From Metarhizobium sp964253915 (GTDB lineage: Bacteria; Pseudomonadota; Alphaproteobacteria; Rhizobiales; Rhizobiaceae), in assembly GCF_964253915.1 (NCBI RefSeq), contig NZ_CAXUSG020000002.1, positions 186,001 through 250,000 on the forward strand: a stretch of 64,000 nt of DNA, read 5' to 3'. Of the stretch, positions 16,902-25,410 are shown piece by piece. The notes beneath the pieces were generated by a model. The model made no database searches. It was not told the origin of the DNA and was given only the letters and a program-made list of their open reading frames with translations. Each line of letters starts with the position of its first letter. Positions within the stretch are counted from its first letter, which is position 1. The translations under genes and the position numbers were made by a program.

Positions 16902-17936
16902 TCAGCGCTGTTCCTGCGCCTGCCGGCGATGGACGGATGCAAGAATGGATTGCTGCGTCAGGCCGTCGTTGCGCTCCATCACGGCGTCGAAGGCGAGTTG
17001 CACGGTAACGACGGGTGTTTCGGCATAGGCTGCGGCATAACTTGCGCCGGGGACCATCAGGAATTCCGGCCGCTCCAGCGGGAAAGGCCCGGTCTCCGGC
17101 AACACCACGAACTGGTCGAAGGCCGCAGTCGCATTCGGATTTGTCATCGGCGTCACTTCGAAAGCCGCGCTCGGCGTGTTGCCGGCCAGGCTGGTGCGCA
17201 CCGATCCGGTGTCCTCAAGCGCGCGGACCTGTTCACGCATGGTCTCGTTGGAGGCGACCATCACACCGGAAGCGATCTGCCCTTCCGGATTGACGCCGCG
17301 GAAGCGGTCGCCCTTCTTGACATAGGATGCCATCAGATACGGCATGTCGTGACCGTCCATGCGCGCCTTGCCGACATATTGCACCCGCACCTTGCCGGTG
17401 CCGCTGTGTTTCAGGTCGAGCATGTCGGCAGTCTTGCTCGACACGTCGATGAGGCGACCCGGATGGTAAGGACCGCGATCGTTGACGCGGACGATGATCG
17501 ACGTGCCGTTTTCGACGTTGGTGACGCGCGCATAGCTCGGCAACGGGAAGGTCGGATGCGCGGCGGAAAGATGGTCGAGGTCGTAAACTTCGCCATTTGC
17601 CGTCAGGCGGCCATGAAAGGCGGAGCCGTACCAGGAGGCGATGCCGGTCTTGTCGTAACCGAAATCCTCGCGCGGCACATAGGTCTTGCCCTTCACCACA
17701 TAAGGCTTGCCGACGAGATAACGGCCGCCGCCCTTCGGGATGTTCTTGCCGAAGGCAACGCGCGGACTGGCTTTGACGCCATATTCCTTCTCGGAAAAAT
17801 ATTCCTTGTTGCGCGGCGTCGGCTTTTTCGGCTTTTCCTTGACCGTGCCGCAAGAGGCCACGCTCAGACATAGAACCGGAATGGCAAGCCACTGCCATCT
17901 CCGGGAAAGACCCGCCATACCCAACTTTAACGTCAT
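16902..17936 (-). CDS. rlpA: RlpA-family septal lipoprotein
   Basis: A 344-residue lipoprotein. The signal peptide ends in LSVASC, a lipobox with Cys as the lipid attachment site. The double-psi beta-barrel domain follows: GIASWYGSAFHGRLTANGE, AAHPTFPLPSYARVTN, and VRVNDRGPYHPGRLIDVS. RlpA proteins bind or cleave denuded glycan strands at the septum. No C-terminal SPOR domain is recognisable; the tail is low complexity and alanine/threonine rich. The ATG at 17936 is preferred over the upstream TTG at 17945. It lies 72 bp upstream of the PBP5-like gene, another cell-wall gene. Confidence 0.88.
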   Translation of the reverse strand: MTLKLGMAGLSRRWQWLAIPVLCLSVASCGTVKEKPKKPTPRNKEYFSEKEYGVKASPRVAFGKNIPKGGGRYLVGKPYVVKGKTYVPREDFGYDKTGIASWYGSAFHGRLTANGEVYDLDHLSAAHPTFPLPSYARVTNVENGTSIIVRVNDRGPYHPGRLIDVSSKTADMLDLKHSGTGKVRVQYVGKARMDGHDMPYLMASYVKKGDRFRGVNPEGQIASGVMVASNETMREQVRALEDTGSVRTSLAGNTPSAAFEVTPMTNPNATAAFDQFVVLPETGPFPLERPEFLMVPGASYAAAYAETPVVTVQLAFDAVMERNDGLTQQSILASVHRRQAQEQR

Positions 17937-18151
17937 CTGTCCCAAACCGATACGCTACGCAATACTCAACGCGCCGTCCGCCTGATCAGCCCGGCCCGCC
18001 ACCGTCTGCCATCAGGCCTCTAACAGGTTCTTAAGCATGATAATAAGATGGCGGAATTGCGAACGAAATACGGTTTTGAGACAGGAAAGCCTTTGATATG
18101 GTTAACAGATTGCTATCGAGGCGAGATGGAAAGCCGGTGATTTAATTTGCA

Positions 18152-18181
18152 GAGGACGCCGGCTTTGGCGCCGCCGTCCTC
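18152..18181 (-). terminator. Weak hairpin downstream of DUF305 gene
   Basis: GAGGACG and CGTCCTC can pair (7 bp) with a GC-rich interior, 27 bases past the stop codon of the DUF305 gene on the minus strand. The rest of the 271-bp gap between this gene and rlpA (17937-18207) shows nothing else I can support. Confidence 0.3.
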
Positions 18182-18207
18182 CAATCTTTTACCGCAGGTG
18201 ACGTCGC

Positions 18208-18579
18208 CTATTTGGCGTGTTTCGCCAGCCAGGCTTCCATCTCGGCAATCTCCGCTTCCTGTGCCTTGATGACCGCTTCGGCCAGGGCGCGAATCTCGGG
18301 ATCCTTGCCGTATTGCAGCTGGACCTTGGCCATGTCGATGGCGCCCCGATGGTGCGGGATCATGCCACGGACGAAGTCGACGTCCGCGTCGCCACTATAA
18401 TCGAGTGCCATGTCCTTGTGCATCTTGGTGTTGGCTTCGGCGAATGCCTTGCTGGAGTCGGCCTGGCCGCCCTCGGTCATCTGCATTTTCGAATGGTCGT
18501 GACCGGTCATTTCTTCAGCCGTCACCGGCGACAGGGTGAGCAGCGTTACTGCTGCGGAAAGGGCATATCGTTTGAACAT
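18208..18579 (-). CDS. Exported DUF305 protein
   Basis: A 123-residue secreted protein with a cleavable signal peptide (MFKRYALSAAVTLLTLSPVTAEE). A His/Met-rich stretch (GHDHSKMQM) is followed by the DUF305 core FVRGMIPHHRGAIDMAKVQLQYG, with the conserved M-x-x-HH motif. DUF305 proteins are often found near copper or heavy-metal genes, and some ferritin-like members bind metals. The adjacent upstream gene encodes another exported Cys/His-rich protein, consistent with a metal-handling pair. The function is not proven. Confidence 0.82.
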   Translation of the reverse strand: MFKRYALSAAVTLLTLSPVTAEEMTGHDHSKMQMTEGGQADSSKAFAEANTKMHKDMALDYSGDADVDFVRGMIPHHRGAIDMAKVQLQYGKDPEIRALAEAVIKAQEAEIAEMEAWLAKHAK

Positions 18580-18670
18580 CTTGTGTTTCCTGTGTTCGTA
18601 TCGGTGCAACGCCTCTGCTATGCCGGCCAAGAGGCCGGCCGCATCGACGCCAGTATCATCGTGACAGGAA

Positions 18671-19048
18671 CTAGCCGCGCGGCGGCGGCAGCAGCGGCAT
18701 GAGATCGGCCGAGACAAGTGGATGCTGACGTAGCGGCATACCGTAACGCCATGGAAGAATGCCACCATCCGGATCAGCCGCCGGCAGGATCACAAGGCAG
18801 GCCGGGCAGGACGCGGTATGCGTCATGCCACAGCCATCGGGGCAAAGGCTGCCGGATTGCCGCTTCGTTGCATGGCCGAGATGGCTTTGATCGTCCGGAA
18901 GCGTGTTGGCGCCATGGACATGCGTTTCACCGGCCGAAACCCGGGCAGGCGAACTCAGATCGGCAAAACCCGGCATGGCCGCCACGGCAGGCATGGCGCA
19001 ATAGCCAAGCAGGGCAAGAAACATCATGATGGCGACGAAGCTTCGCAT
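18671..19048 (-). CDS. Small exported Cys/His-rich protein, unknown function
   Basis: A 125-residue protein with a signal peptide (MRSFVAIMMFLALLGYCAMPAVAAM). The mature part has histidines (ETHVHGAN, QSHLGHAT) and a cluster of cysteines in CPDGCGMTHTASCPACL, resembling small metal-binding periplasmic proteins of the DUF2946 kind, but I cannot assign a family with certainty. It is 91 bp upstream of the DUF305 gene on the same strand. The C-terminus is proline rich (MPLLPPPRG). A role in copper or other metal handling is inferred only from composition and neighbour. Confidence 0.6.
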   Translation of the reverse strand: MRSFVAIMMFLALLGYCAMPAVAAMPGFADLSSPARVSAGETHVHGANTLPDDQSHLGHATKRQSGSLCPDGCGMTHTASCPACLVILPAADPDGGILPWRYGMPLRQHPLVSADLMPLLPPPRG

Positions 19049-19145
19049 GGCGCGACTTTAGCGTCCCGGCGAGGAAACACAATACCGGCCTGCAGCCGTC
19101 TTTCGCCGACATCCCTATCGGTTGACCGGCGCAGGACTGCTATCC

Positions 19146-20267
19146 TCAGACGTACCAGATGCCATCGGCGATGGAGGCCGACACGCCGAGAATGTTTTCC
19201 GGGCTTTCGGAAAATCCGGCCAGCACCTCCGCTTTCGTTGCGCCGTCGGAAAGCCGTCCTTCCCAATAGGCAACGCCGCCTGCCTCGCCTGCCCGGCCAA
19301 GGACGTTTTCATACAAGCGGGCGATGTAATCGGCATGTCCCACACCGGCACCGTAGACGGAGGCGAATTCGGTCGAACCCACGAAGCCCTGCGCGACCTT
19401 GAGCAAGGTCGCTCCGGCATCCATGGTTTCGATCCAGTATCGCAATCCGTCCGCATCGGGCGTCCGGTCGAACGCCGCCTGATAGATACGATAGGCCTGC
19501 CCGGCGCCACCCTGAAGATCGAGCGCCAGTGTGCCATCGGCAAACTGCAGCCGCTCGACACCGGTTAGCGTATCCCTGCCTTCGCGCTGGCTCGTCACGA
19601 TGGTGGCATCGCTGCCAGAGGTGACACTGTATTCGGCGCGGGAACCGGCAAAACGTGCGGTGTCGATACCGGCGCCAGCATCGATGCGGTCGTCACCGGC
19701 CAAGGTGAAGAAGATGTCGTTTCCCGCCCCGCCCTTGACCGAATTGCCCTTCTCCAGATTGTCGACGAAGGTAGAAGGCGTTTCGTATCCGGCAAACAGT
19801 TTCAGGTAGTTCATCACGCTCGTGCCGTTGGAATCCTGCGCCGCCTTGATGCCGCCGGACTGGATGAAGGTTTTCAATCCGCCCGTGCCGGCCAGATGTG
19901 AGGCGGCGATCATGCCGCTTTTTGTCAGCAGCACGCCGTTGAGGGTCTGGCCGTCGTAAAACTCAAGGTCGGCCGCCCGGATGCGGCTCCACAACATCTG
20001 GAACCAGGCGGCGGCGGCAACGTCCTGCTCGGCCTTGTCAGAGAGAAAATCCTGCAGGCTGGTGATGCCGTTCTTGCCGGTAAAGCCGCTGTTGTAGCGG
20101 TTGTCGAAAAGGTTGGAATCGCGGGCCGCATAGCCGAGATCGAAAAGCGCCGCCTCGCCGAACTGGTAGGCCCCGGCATAGCCAGCCGAATTGACCACGG
20201 AATAATTGCCGCTTGATTCCCGCTGCCGCAAAGCACCGAAAAAATCATCATAGCTGCCAGTTGCCAT
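19146..20267 (-). CDS. RTX/DUF4214 protein with lysozyme-like N-terminus
   Basis: A 373-residue protein with no N-terminal signal peptide and three parts. Residues 1-170 resemble a lysozyme-like/transglycosylase module: FFGALRQRESSGNYSVVN, with E17 as candidate acid, then GYAGAYQFGEAALFDLGY. Residues 178-205 carry a short RTX-type calcium repeat (GGAGNDIFFTLAGDDRIDAGAG). Residues about 258-360 form a DUF4214 domain (YQAAFDRTPDADGLRYW, then LYENVLGRAGEAGGVAYW). RTX repeats without a Sec signal indicate type I secretion, with the signal near the C-terminus. A role in modifying the cell envelope or exopolysaccharide is inferred. No type I secretion genes lie in the window. Confidence 0.7.
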   Translation of the reverse strand: MATGSYDDFFGALRQRESSGNYSVVNSAGYAGAYQFGEAALFDLGYAARDSNLFDNRYNSGFTGKNGITSLQDFLSDKAEQDVAAAAWFQMLWSRIRAADLEFYDGQTLNGVLLTKSGMIAASHLAGTGGLKTFIQSGGIKAAQDSNGTSVMNYLKLFAGYETPSTFVDNLEKGNSVKGGAGNDIFFTLAGDDRIDAGAGIDTARFAGSRAEYSVTSGSDATIVTSQREGRDTLTGVERLQFADGTLALDLQGGAGQAYRIYQAAFDRTPDADGLRYWIETMDAGATLLKVAQGFVGSTEFASVYGAGVGHADYIARLYENVLGRAGEAGGVAYWEGRLSDGATKAEVLAGFSESPENILGVSASIADGIWYV

Positions 20268-20584
20268 TCGCTGTCGTCCGTCTGCGGAAATCAATCGCTC
20301 CACGATAGGCGAGAATGGAAACGGGAGCGTTAACGCCGCGCTCGTGTGCATCCGCTGCCGGCGGGAAACGGGCTTTCAGTCGTGATAGGTGGTCCGTCAC
20401 GATGTCGAACATGCAAAACTGCAGCAGTTCGATGCGATTTCGCGCACGCTGCCATCGAAATTCTCCTTTCTTTTCGGTTTTTTGAATCTAGGCTTGAATT
20501 TGCTCCCCCGTATGGCTGGATCAGCGCATCTTTTTAACCAGCCGCTGCGGAACGGGATCAGCCCTTCAACAGCAGGATCACGCA

Positions 20585-21739
20585 ATGAAACGCATCACGC
20601 CCGACCTGGCCGGTTACGAATCCTTCCTGGTGGATTGGATCGACGAGACCGGTTCGGTTGTCGCCATCAACGATTTCGAAGCGCGCGAACTTGGGATTGC
20701 CATCCACGAGAAGGTTGGCCTCGAAAGGATCTACAGCAGCAGTTCGGCGCAGGCGCTGCGGGCGATTGCCAGCGGCGAACAGGATGCCGATCCGGTTTTC
20801 CCGGTCTGGGTCAACTCGCAGAATTACAGCGAGATCCCGATGGTCGCGACCATCGTTCGCGACGGAGTGCGGGGGCTTGCAGTGGTCAAGCAGCCGCTTC
20901 CCGCAGAGGTGCTGGGCATCGGCCCGGAACTTGTCGAGCGTGTCGAGATCCTGTCGCAGATGATCGGTGCCGCGACCGAGGCCTGCTGGTGTATCGAATT
21001 CCTCGAGCCGGTCGATACGTCGCTGAGCGAAGAGGAAATCGTCGAGCGGGTCTTCACCAACGAGAGCCGCTGGCGCGCCTGCAACGAAGCGATGGCAAGG
21101 CTTTACCGGGTGCCGGAAGGGCTGGATTTCAACATGCAGCCGGTCTCGCGTTATTTCCCCAATACCGAGGTCAACCGCCAGATGGTCCGCGACCTGGTGC
21201 GCGCCAACTACCGCCTCGATCATGCCGCCGCCGTCGACCGCCGGCATGACGGTAGCGAAATGCTGGTCGAGAACGATTTTCGCGCCGCGATCCAGAACGG
21301 CCTGCTCGTGCGCCTTTGGGGCACGACACGCGACATCGGCCCGTCCCGCATTCGCGAGCAGCAGCTCTCCGACCGCGCCGACAGCATGCTCGATATCCTC
21401 AGCGCCACGCCCGACCCGATCCTGGTGATTTCCGAAGAGGGGATCGTGCTGGCGGCGAATCCGGCCGCCGAAACCGCATGGGGGCGCACCGGCGAGCAGA
21501 TCCTCGGGCGGCCGATCCAGGTGTTCGTCGAAACCCGTCACGCCACGGAAAAACTCCGGCAGGCGGCATTCGACGGCGAGGACCAGGAATGCGACCTGGG
21601 GATCGTTTCGGCCGATGACAGCCGCAGCACCTGGCGGTTCCGCTCCGCCCGCATGGAAGGCGAAATCAGGCGTTACGTGCTGACGGCCCGGCGCAAGGCC
21701 AGGCGCCGCGCCCGCCCGGCTGCAGAGGAGGTGGCGTGA
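20585..21739 (+). CDS. PAS-domain sensory protein, partner of the next regulator
   Basis: A 384-residue soluble protein, no transmembrane segment. The N-terminal 120 residues are a conserved but unnamed module. The middle contains a PAS-like region (VFTNESRWRACNEAMARLYRVPEG), and a second PAS domain follows at about 270-360 (ILSATPDPILVISEEGIVLAANPAAETAWGR). The tail is basic (RRKARRRARP). There is no kinase or output domain. The stop overlaps the start of the NtrC-like gene (TGATG), so the two are translationally coupled and probably interact. I read it as the signal input for that activator. The 233-bp gap upstream (20352-20584) shows no recognisable sigma54 or other motif. Confidence 0.7.
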   Translation: MKRITPDLAGYESFLVDWIDETGSVVAINDFEARELGIAIHEKVGLERIYSSSSAQALRAIASGEQDADPVFPVWVNSQNYSEIPMVATIVRDGVRGLAVVKQPLPAEVLGIGPELVERVEILSQMIGAATEACWCIEFLEPVDTSLSEEEIVERVFTNESRWRACNEAMARLYRVPEGLDFNMQPVSRYFPNTEVNRQMVRDLVRANYRLDHAAAVDRRHDGSEMLVENDFRAAIQNGLLVRLWGTTRDIGPSRIREQQLSDRADSMLDILSATPDPILVISEEGIVLAANPAAETAWGRTGEQILGRPIQVFVETRHATEKLRQAAFDGEDQECDLGIVSADDSRSTWRFRSARMEGEIRRYVLTARRKARRRARPAAEEVA

Positions 21740-23136
21740 TGAAGTTTTATGCCAACGACGTCGCCAGCCTCACCCATCGCCGCCTGCGACCCTCCTTCGT
21801 GGACGACCCGCAATTCGCCGCCTTCCTCGACGCCATGCCGGATGGCGCGGCGTTTCTGGAAGCGGACGGCCGCATCAAGCTCGTCAATAGCAGGTTGGAG
21901 ATGTTGCTCAACCTTGCCCGCGGCGAACTGGTCGGCACCGAACTCGGCAAGCATGCCAAGACCGCCGGGCCGATCATCCAGAAGCTGTGGACCGCCTTGC
22001 AGCAGCTCAAGCGGCTCGAAGTTTCCGGCACGCTCAACTCCCAGCGCAACGTCGTCGCCACCTTGAGCATTCTTCGGACGCCGGACGGCGGCGCCTACGG
22101 CGCGCTGCTGATCATGCGCGAGGCAAGCCGCTCGACGCGTGCGCCCGACGGCTCGGACAATTTCCGCTTCGAAACCGAAGCGCTGGGGGCAAAGACGAGT
22201 TTTGTCGCCTCCCCCTGCATCGAGGCCATGCGCAAGGCCGCCGATACGGCGCTGGAACGCGGCGCAAGCGTGATGCTGACCGGCGAGACCGGCACGGGCA
22301 AGACGGAGTTGGCGCGGTTGATCGGCCGGGCGAACGATCCAGGTGCCGCGCCCTTCGTCCATGTCCGCTGCGGTATGTTGTCGGATGCGCAGTTCGAGGC
22401 GGAAATGTTCGGCATCGAGCCGGGCTCGCCGCTCGACACCTCGACCCGCGGCAAGCTCGGGTATGTCGAAGCGGCCGATGGCGGCATTCTGTTCCTCGAC
22501 CAGATCACCGACCTCTCTCCGACCATGCAGTCGAAACTGGTCGCTTTCCTCGAAGCCCAGACTTTCAGCCGGCTCGGTTCTGCCCAGAGACGACAGGCGC
22601 GCATCCGCATTCTCGCCGCCACCAACGAGAACCTTTCGGAGCTGGTCGGCAGCGGCGCCTTCCGCAGCGATCTCTATTACCGGATCGCCGTCATGACCTT
22701 CGCCTTGCCGCCGCTCCGAAGCCGGCCCGATCTTATCGAGGCGCTGGTGGAGCATCACCTGCGGCGGCTGAACGCCGGGCGCAAACCGCAGCTGCGTCTC
22801 TCGCCGGAATTCCGCGAACGCCTTGGATCGCACGCTTTCCCGGGCAACATCCGGGAACTGGCAAACGTGCTCGAACGCGCGGCGGCGGCGGCGGATGACA
22901 TTGCCCGTCTGGAGCATTTCGCCGCGCCTGTGCCGGTGGCGCAAGCAAAGGCCGCCGTCACCTCGACCGCCGGTCCGGAGACCGCAACGCCGGCCAAGTT
23001 TAAGGAACTCGTCCAGGAATTCGAGGCCTGGATTCTGGAAAAATCCATCGTCGAGAATGGAAGCAAACGAAGCGCCGCAAAGGCGCTCGGTATCGATATT
23101 GCGACGCTTGTCCGCAAGACGAAACGAAAACAATGA
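21739..23136 (+). CDS. NtrC/TyrR-like AAA+ transcriptional regulator without GAFTGA
   Basis: A 465-residue regulator: an N-terminal PAS-like domain (residues 25-125), an AAA+ domain (about 148-390) and a Fis-type helix-turn-helix at the C-terminus (NGSKRSAAKALGIDIATLVRK). Walker A is GETGTGKT (182-189) and the arginine region is FRSDLYYRI. Two key elements are missing: the GAFTGA loop that contacts sigma54 is replaced by PGSPLDTST, and Walker B ends in DQ (LFLDQI, D254-Q255) instead of DE. TyrR also lacks GAFTGA and acts with sigma70. Control of the downstream polyamine-type transporter operon is inferred from the 23-bp gap. The ATG at 21739 overlaps the upstream stop. Confidence 0.8.
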   Translation: MKFYANDVASLTHRRLRPSFVDDPQFAAFLDAMPDGAAFLEADGRIKLVNSRLEMLLNLARGELVGTELGKHAKTAGPIIQKLWTALQQLKRLEVSGTLNSQRNVVATLSILRTPDGGAYGALLIMREASRSTRAPDGSDNFRFETEALGAKTSFVASPCIEAMRKAADTALERGASVMLTGETGTGKTELARLIGRANDPGAAPFVHVRCGMLSDAQFEAEMFGIEPGSPLDTSTRGKLGYVEAADGGILFLDQITDLSPTMQSKLVAFLEAQTFSRLGSAQRRQARIRILAATNENLSELVGSGAFRSDLYYRIAVMTFALPPLRSRPDLIEALVEHHLRRLNAGRKPQLRLSPEFRERLGSHAFPGNIRELANVLERAAAAADDIARLEHFAAPVPVAQAKAAVTSTAGPETATPAKFKELVQEFEAWILEKSIVENGSKRSAAKALGIDIATLVRKTKRKQ

Positions 23137-23159
23137 ACAAACAGAAAAGGGGAATGAGC

Positions 23160-24218
23160 ATGAAAATACTGAAAACCGCCCTGATCGCCGCCATGGCGAC
23201 CGCCAGCGTACTGGCGCAGACGGCGACGGCAATGTCTGCCGAACTCAATATTCTGACCTGGGAGGGTTATGCCGCCGAAGGTTTCATCGGCAAGTTCGAG
23301 GCCGCCTCCGGCTGCAAGGTAACCGCCGCCTATGTCGGTTCCAATGACGATTTCGCCGCCAAGCTGGCCGCCGGCGGCGGTGTCTATGACATCATCACCC
23401 CGTCGCTCGACACCGTGCCGATGATGCGGCTTGCCGGTTTCGTCGCGCCCATCGATACGGCAAAGGTCGAAGGCAACGCCGACATCTACCCGGAATTTTC
23501 CCAGCACGGTGATGTGGTGGCGGAAGGCTCGAGCTGGGCCGTGCCGCTGATCTGGGGATCGGTGTCACTGATCTACCGGCCGGACAAGTTCGCCACCACG
23601 CCGGACAGCATTGCCGTGCTGTTCGATCCCGCCAACAAGGGAAAGATCTCGCTCTGGGACGACAAGTCGGCGCTGTACTGGACTGCCCGCTACCTCGGTT
23701 ATGACAATGTTTTCGACCTCACCGACGAGCAGCTTGAAGCGGTCAAGGCCAAGCTGATCGAGCAGAAGCCGCTGATCCGCAAATATTGGGCATCCGCCGG
23801 CGAACTGACCGAACTGATGGCCAACCAGGAAGTTTTTGTTTCCAACGCCTGGACCGGCCTGACCTCCAAGGACGTCAACAATCTGAAGAAGGGTTTCGAG
23901 GTCGTCGAATTCACGCCGAAGGAAAAGGCGGAAGGCTGGATGGACTCGATGATGCTGGTCAAGGACACGCCGAACGAGGAATGCGCCTACAAGTTCATGT
24001 CCTTCATGCAGTCGCCTGACGGCCAGTGCGGCATCGCCGAGTCGACCGGCTACTTCCCGGTCAATCCGAAAGCCGTCGCCGGCTGCATGGACGAGCAGAT
24101 GAAGAAGGACCGCCAGGTCGACAATATCGAGTTCGTCAAGAGCCTCGTGATGTGGCAGCAGCCGAAACGCCTCGACAAGTACCTGGAAGTCTGGAACGCT
24201 GTGAAGGCGGCACCCTGA
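23160..24218 (+). CDS. Polyamine-type ABC transporter binding protein (PotD/PotF-like)
   Basis: A periplasmic binding protein of about 352 residues with a signal peptide (MKILKTALIAAMATASVLAQ, cleavage after a TAMSAE-like site). The mature N-terminus LNILTWEGYAAEGFIGKFE is the hallmark of the PotD/spermidine-putrescine group. Central SAGELTELMANQEVFVSNAWTG lines up with the ligand-binding hinge. The ATG at 23160 is favoured because AAAAGGGGA lies six bases before it. The ligand may be a polyamine or a related amine such as GABA or an opine-like compound. Confidence 0.88.
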   Translation: MKILKTALIAAMATASVLAQTATAMSAELNILTWEGYAAEGFIGKFEAASGCKVTAAYVGSNDDFAAKLAAGGGVYDIITPSLDTVPMMRLAGFVAPIDTAKVEGNADIYPEFSQHGDVVAEGSSWAVPLIWGSVSLIYRPDKFATTPDSIAVLFDPANKGKISLWDDKSALYWTARYLGYDNVFDLTDEQLEAVKAKLIEQKPLIRKYWASAGELTELMANQEVFVSNAWTGLTSKDVNNLKKGFEVVEFTPKEKAEGWMDSMMLVKDTPNEECAYKFMSFMQSPDGQCGIAESTGYFPVNPKAVAGCMDEQMKKDRQVDNIEFVKSLVMWQQPKRLDKYLEVWNAVKAAP

Positions 24219-24233
24219 TCCTAAACTGGGCGT

Positions 24234-24257
24234 GCGGGCGCGCTAGGCAGCGCCCGC
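24234..24257 (+). other. Intercistronic stem-loop between binding protein and ATPase genes
   Basis: GCGGGCG and CGCCCGC form a perfect 7-bp stem around a 10-base loop, shortly after the binding-protein stop codon. No T-tract follows. Such hairpins after a transporter's binding-protein gene commonly protect the upstream mRNA or lower downstream expression. Confidence 0.5.
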
Positions 24258-24303
24258 TGCCACACACAAGCCAGTCATAACAAAGACAAATACTGGGGAA
24301 CCG

Positions 24304-25410
24304 ATGACTTCCACTCCGATCGTGGCGCTTGAACGCGTCGCGAAGACTTATGGCGTTTTCACCGCCCTGCATCCGACCGACCTGCAGGTCGAAGAGGGGG
24401 AATTCGTGACGCTGCTCGGCCCGTCTGGGTGCGGCAAGACGACGACGCTGCGGCTGATCGGCGGCTTCGAGGCGGCCAGTGCTGGCCGTGTCCGCATCGA
24501 GGGTCAGGACGTGACCGAACGCCCGCCCTATCGGCGGCCGGTGAACACCGTTTTCCAGGATTATGCGCTGTTCCCGCATATGAGCGTTGCCGAAAACATC
24601 GCCTACGGCCTCTCCGTCAAATCCAACAACATCCCGAAGGCCGAGCGACAGGCCCGCGTCTCCGAGGCTTTGGCGATGGTCGGCCTCGAAGGACTGACGC
24701 ACCGCCGCCCGGGCGAACTCTCCGGCGGCCAGCGCCAGCGCGTCGCCATGGCGCGCGCCATCGTGCGCCGTCCGCGCGTTCTCCTGCTCGACGAACCACT
24801 GTCGGCACTGGACGTCAAGCTGCGCGAAGGCATGCAGGTGGAGCTCAAGCGCCTGCACCGCGAACTCGGCATCACCTTCGTCATGGTGACCCACGACCAG
24901 ACGGAAGCTCTGGCCTTGTCCGACCGGATCGTCGTGATGAATGCCGGGCGCATCGCCCAGATCGGCTCGCCTTCCGATCTCTACGACAATCCCGCCACGC
25001 CTTACGTCGCCGATTTTATCGGTGCCACCAACCTGCTGGAGGGGCAGGTCATCGGCCGCGACGGCGACGAGATCGCCCTGCGCATCGGCGACGGCACGAT
25101 CATCCGCTCCCGGCGCGGCGCCGCCATCCCCGCCAATGCGAAAAACGTCATTCTGGGAATGCGACCCGAACGGCTTCTTCCCTCCGCCCCCGATGTCGCC
25201 AACACGCTTGTGCTTACGGTCAAAGAAAACCTCTTCCACGGCGATCGCCTGCGCCTCGAACTGACGGCCGATGGCATCGACAGGTCGATTTTCACCGAAC
25301 TGCCCCGCACCGCCGTGGCCGCCGTTTCCAGCATCGCCCCCGGCAGCCGGCTGATTTTCCGCATCGATCCCGCCGATGTCATGGTGTTTACCGGGGAGAA
25401 GAACCCATGA
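24304..25410 (+). CDS. potA: Polyamine-type ABC transporter ATP-binding protein
   Basis: A 368-residue PotA-type ATPase. Walker A is GPSGCGKTT, the signature LSGGQRQRVAMARAIV, Walker B VLLLDEPLSALD, and the H-loop MVTHDQTEALALSDRI. After about residue 235 a C-terminal TOBE/regulatory domain follows (DFIGATNLLEGQVIGR). The symbol refers to the subfamily; the substrate is not proven. The stop overlaps the next gene's ATG. Confidence 0.9.
   Translation: MTSTPIVALERVAKTYGVFTALHPTDLQVEEGEFVTLLGPSGCGKTTTLRLIGGFEAASAGRVRIEGQDVTERPPYRRPVNTVFQDYALFPHMSVAENIAYGLSVKSNNIPKAERQARVSEALAMVGLEGLTHRRPGELSGGQRQRVAMARAIVRRPRVLLLDEPLSALDVKLREGMQVELKRLHRELGITFVMVTHDQTEALALSDRIVVMNAGRIAQIGSPSDLYDNPATPYVADFIGATNLLEGQVIGRDGDEIALRIGDGTIIRSRRGAAIPANAKNVILGMRPERLLPSAPDVANTLVLTVKENLFHGDRLRLELTADGIDRSIFTELPRTAVAAVSSIAPGSRLIFRIDPADVMVFTGEKNP

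Noticed and set aside
20352..20584. Sigma54 (-24/-12) promoter before the PAS/AAA+ pair
   Set aside because: No TGGCAC-N5-TTGC-like sequence was found; the regulator itself lacks the sigma54 contact loop.
21673..23232. 519-codon minus-strand frame opposite the AAA+ regulator
   Set aside because: Shadow frame; the plus strand has clear Walker A and HTH motifs.
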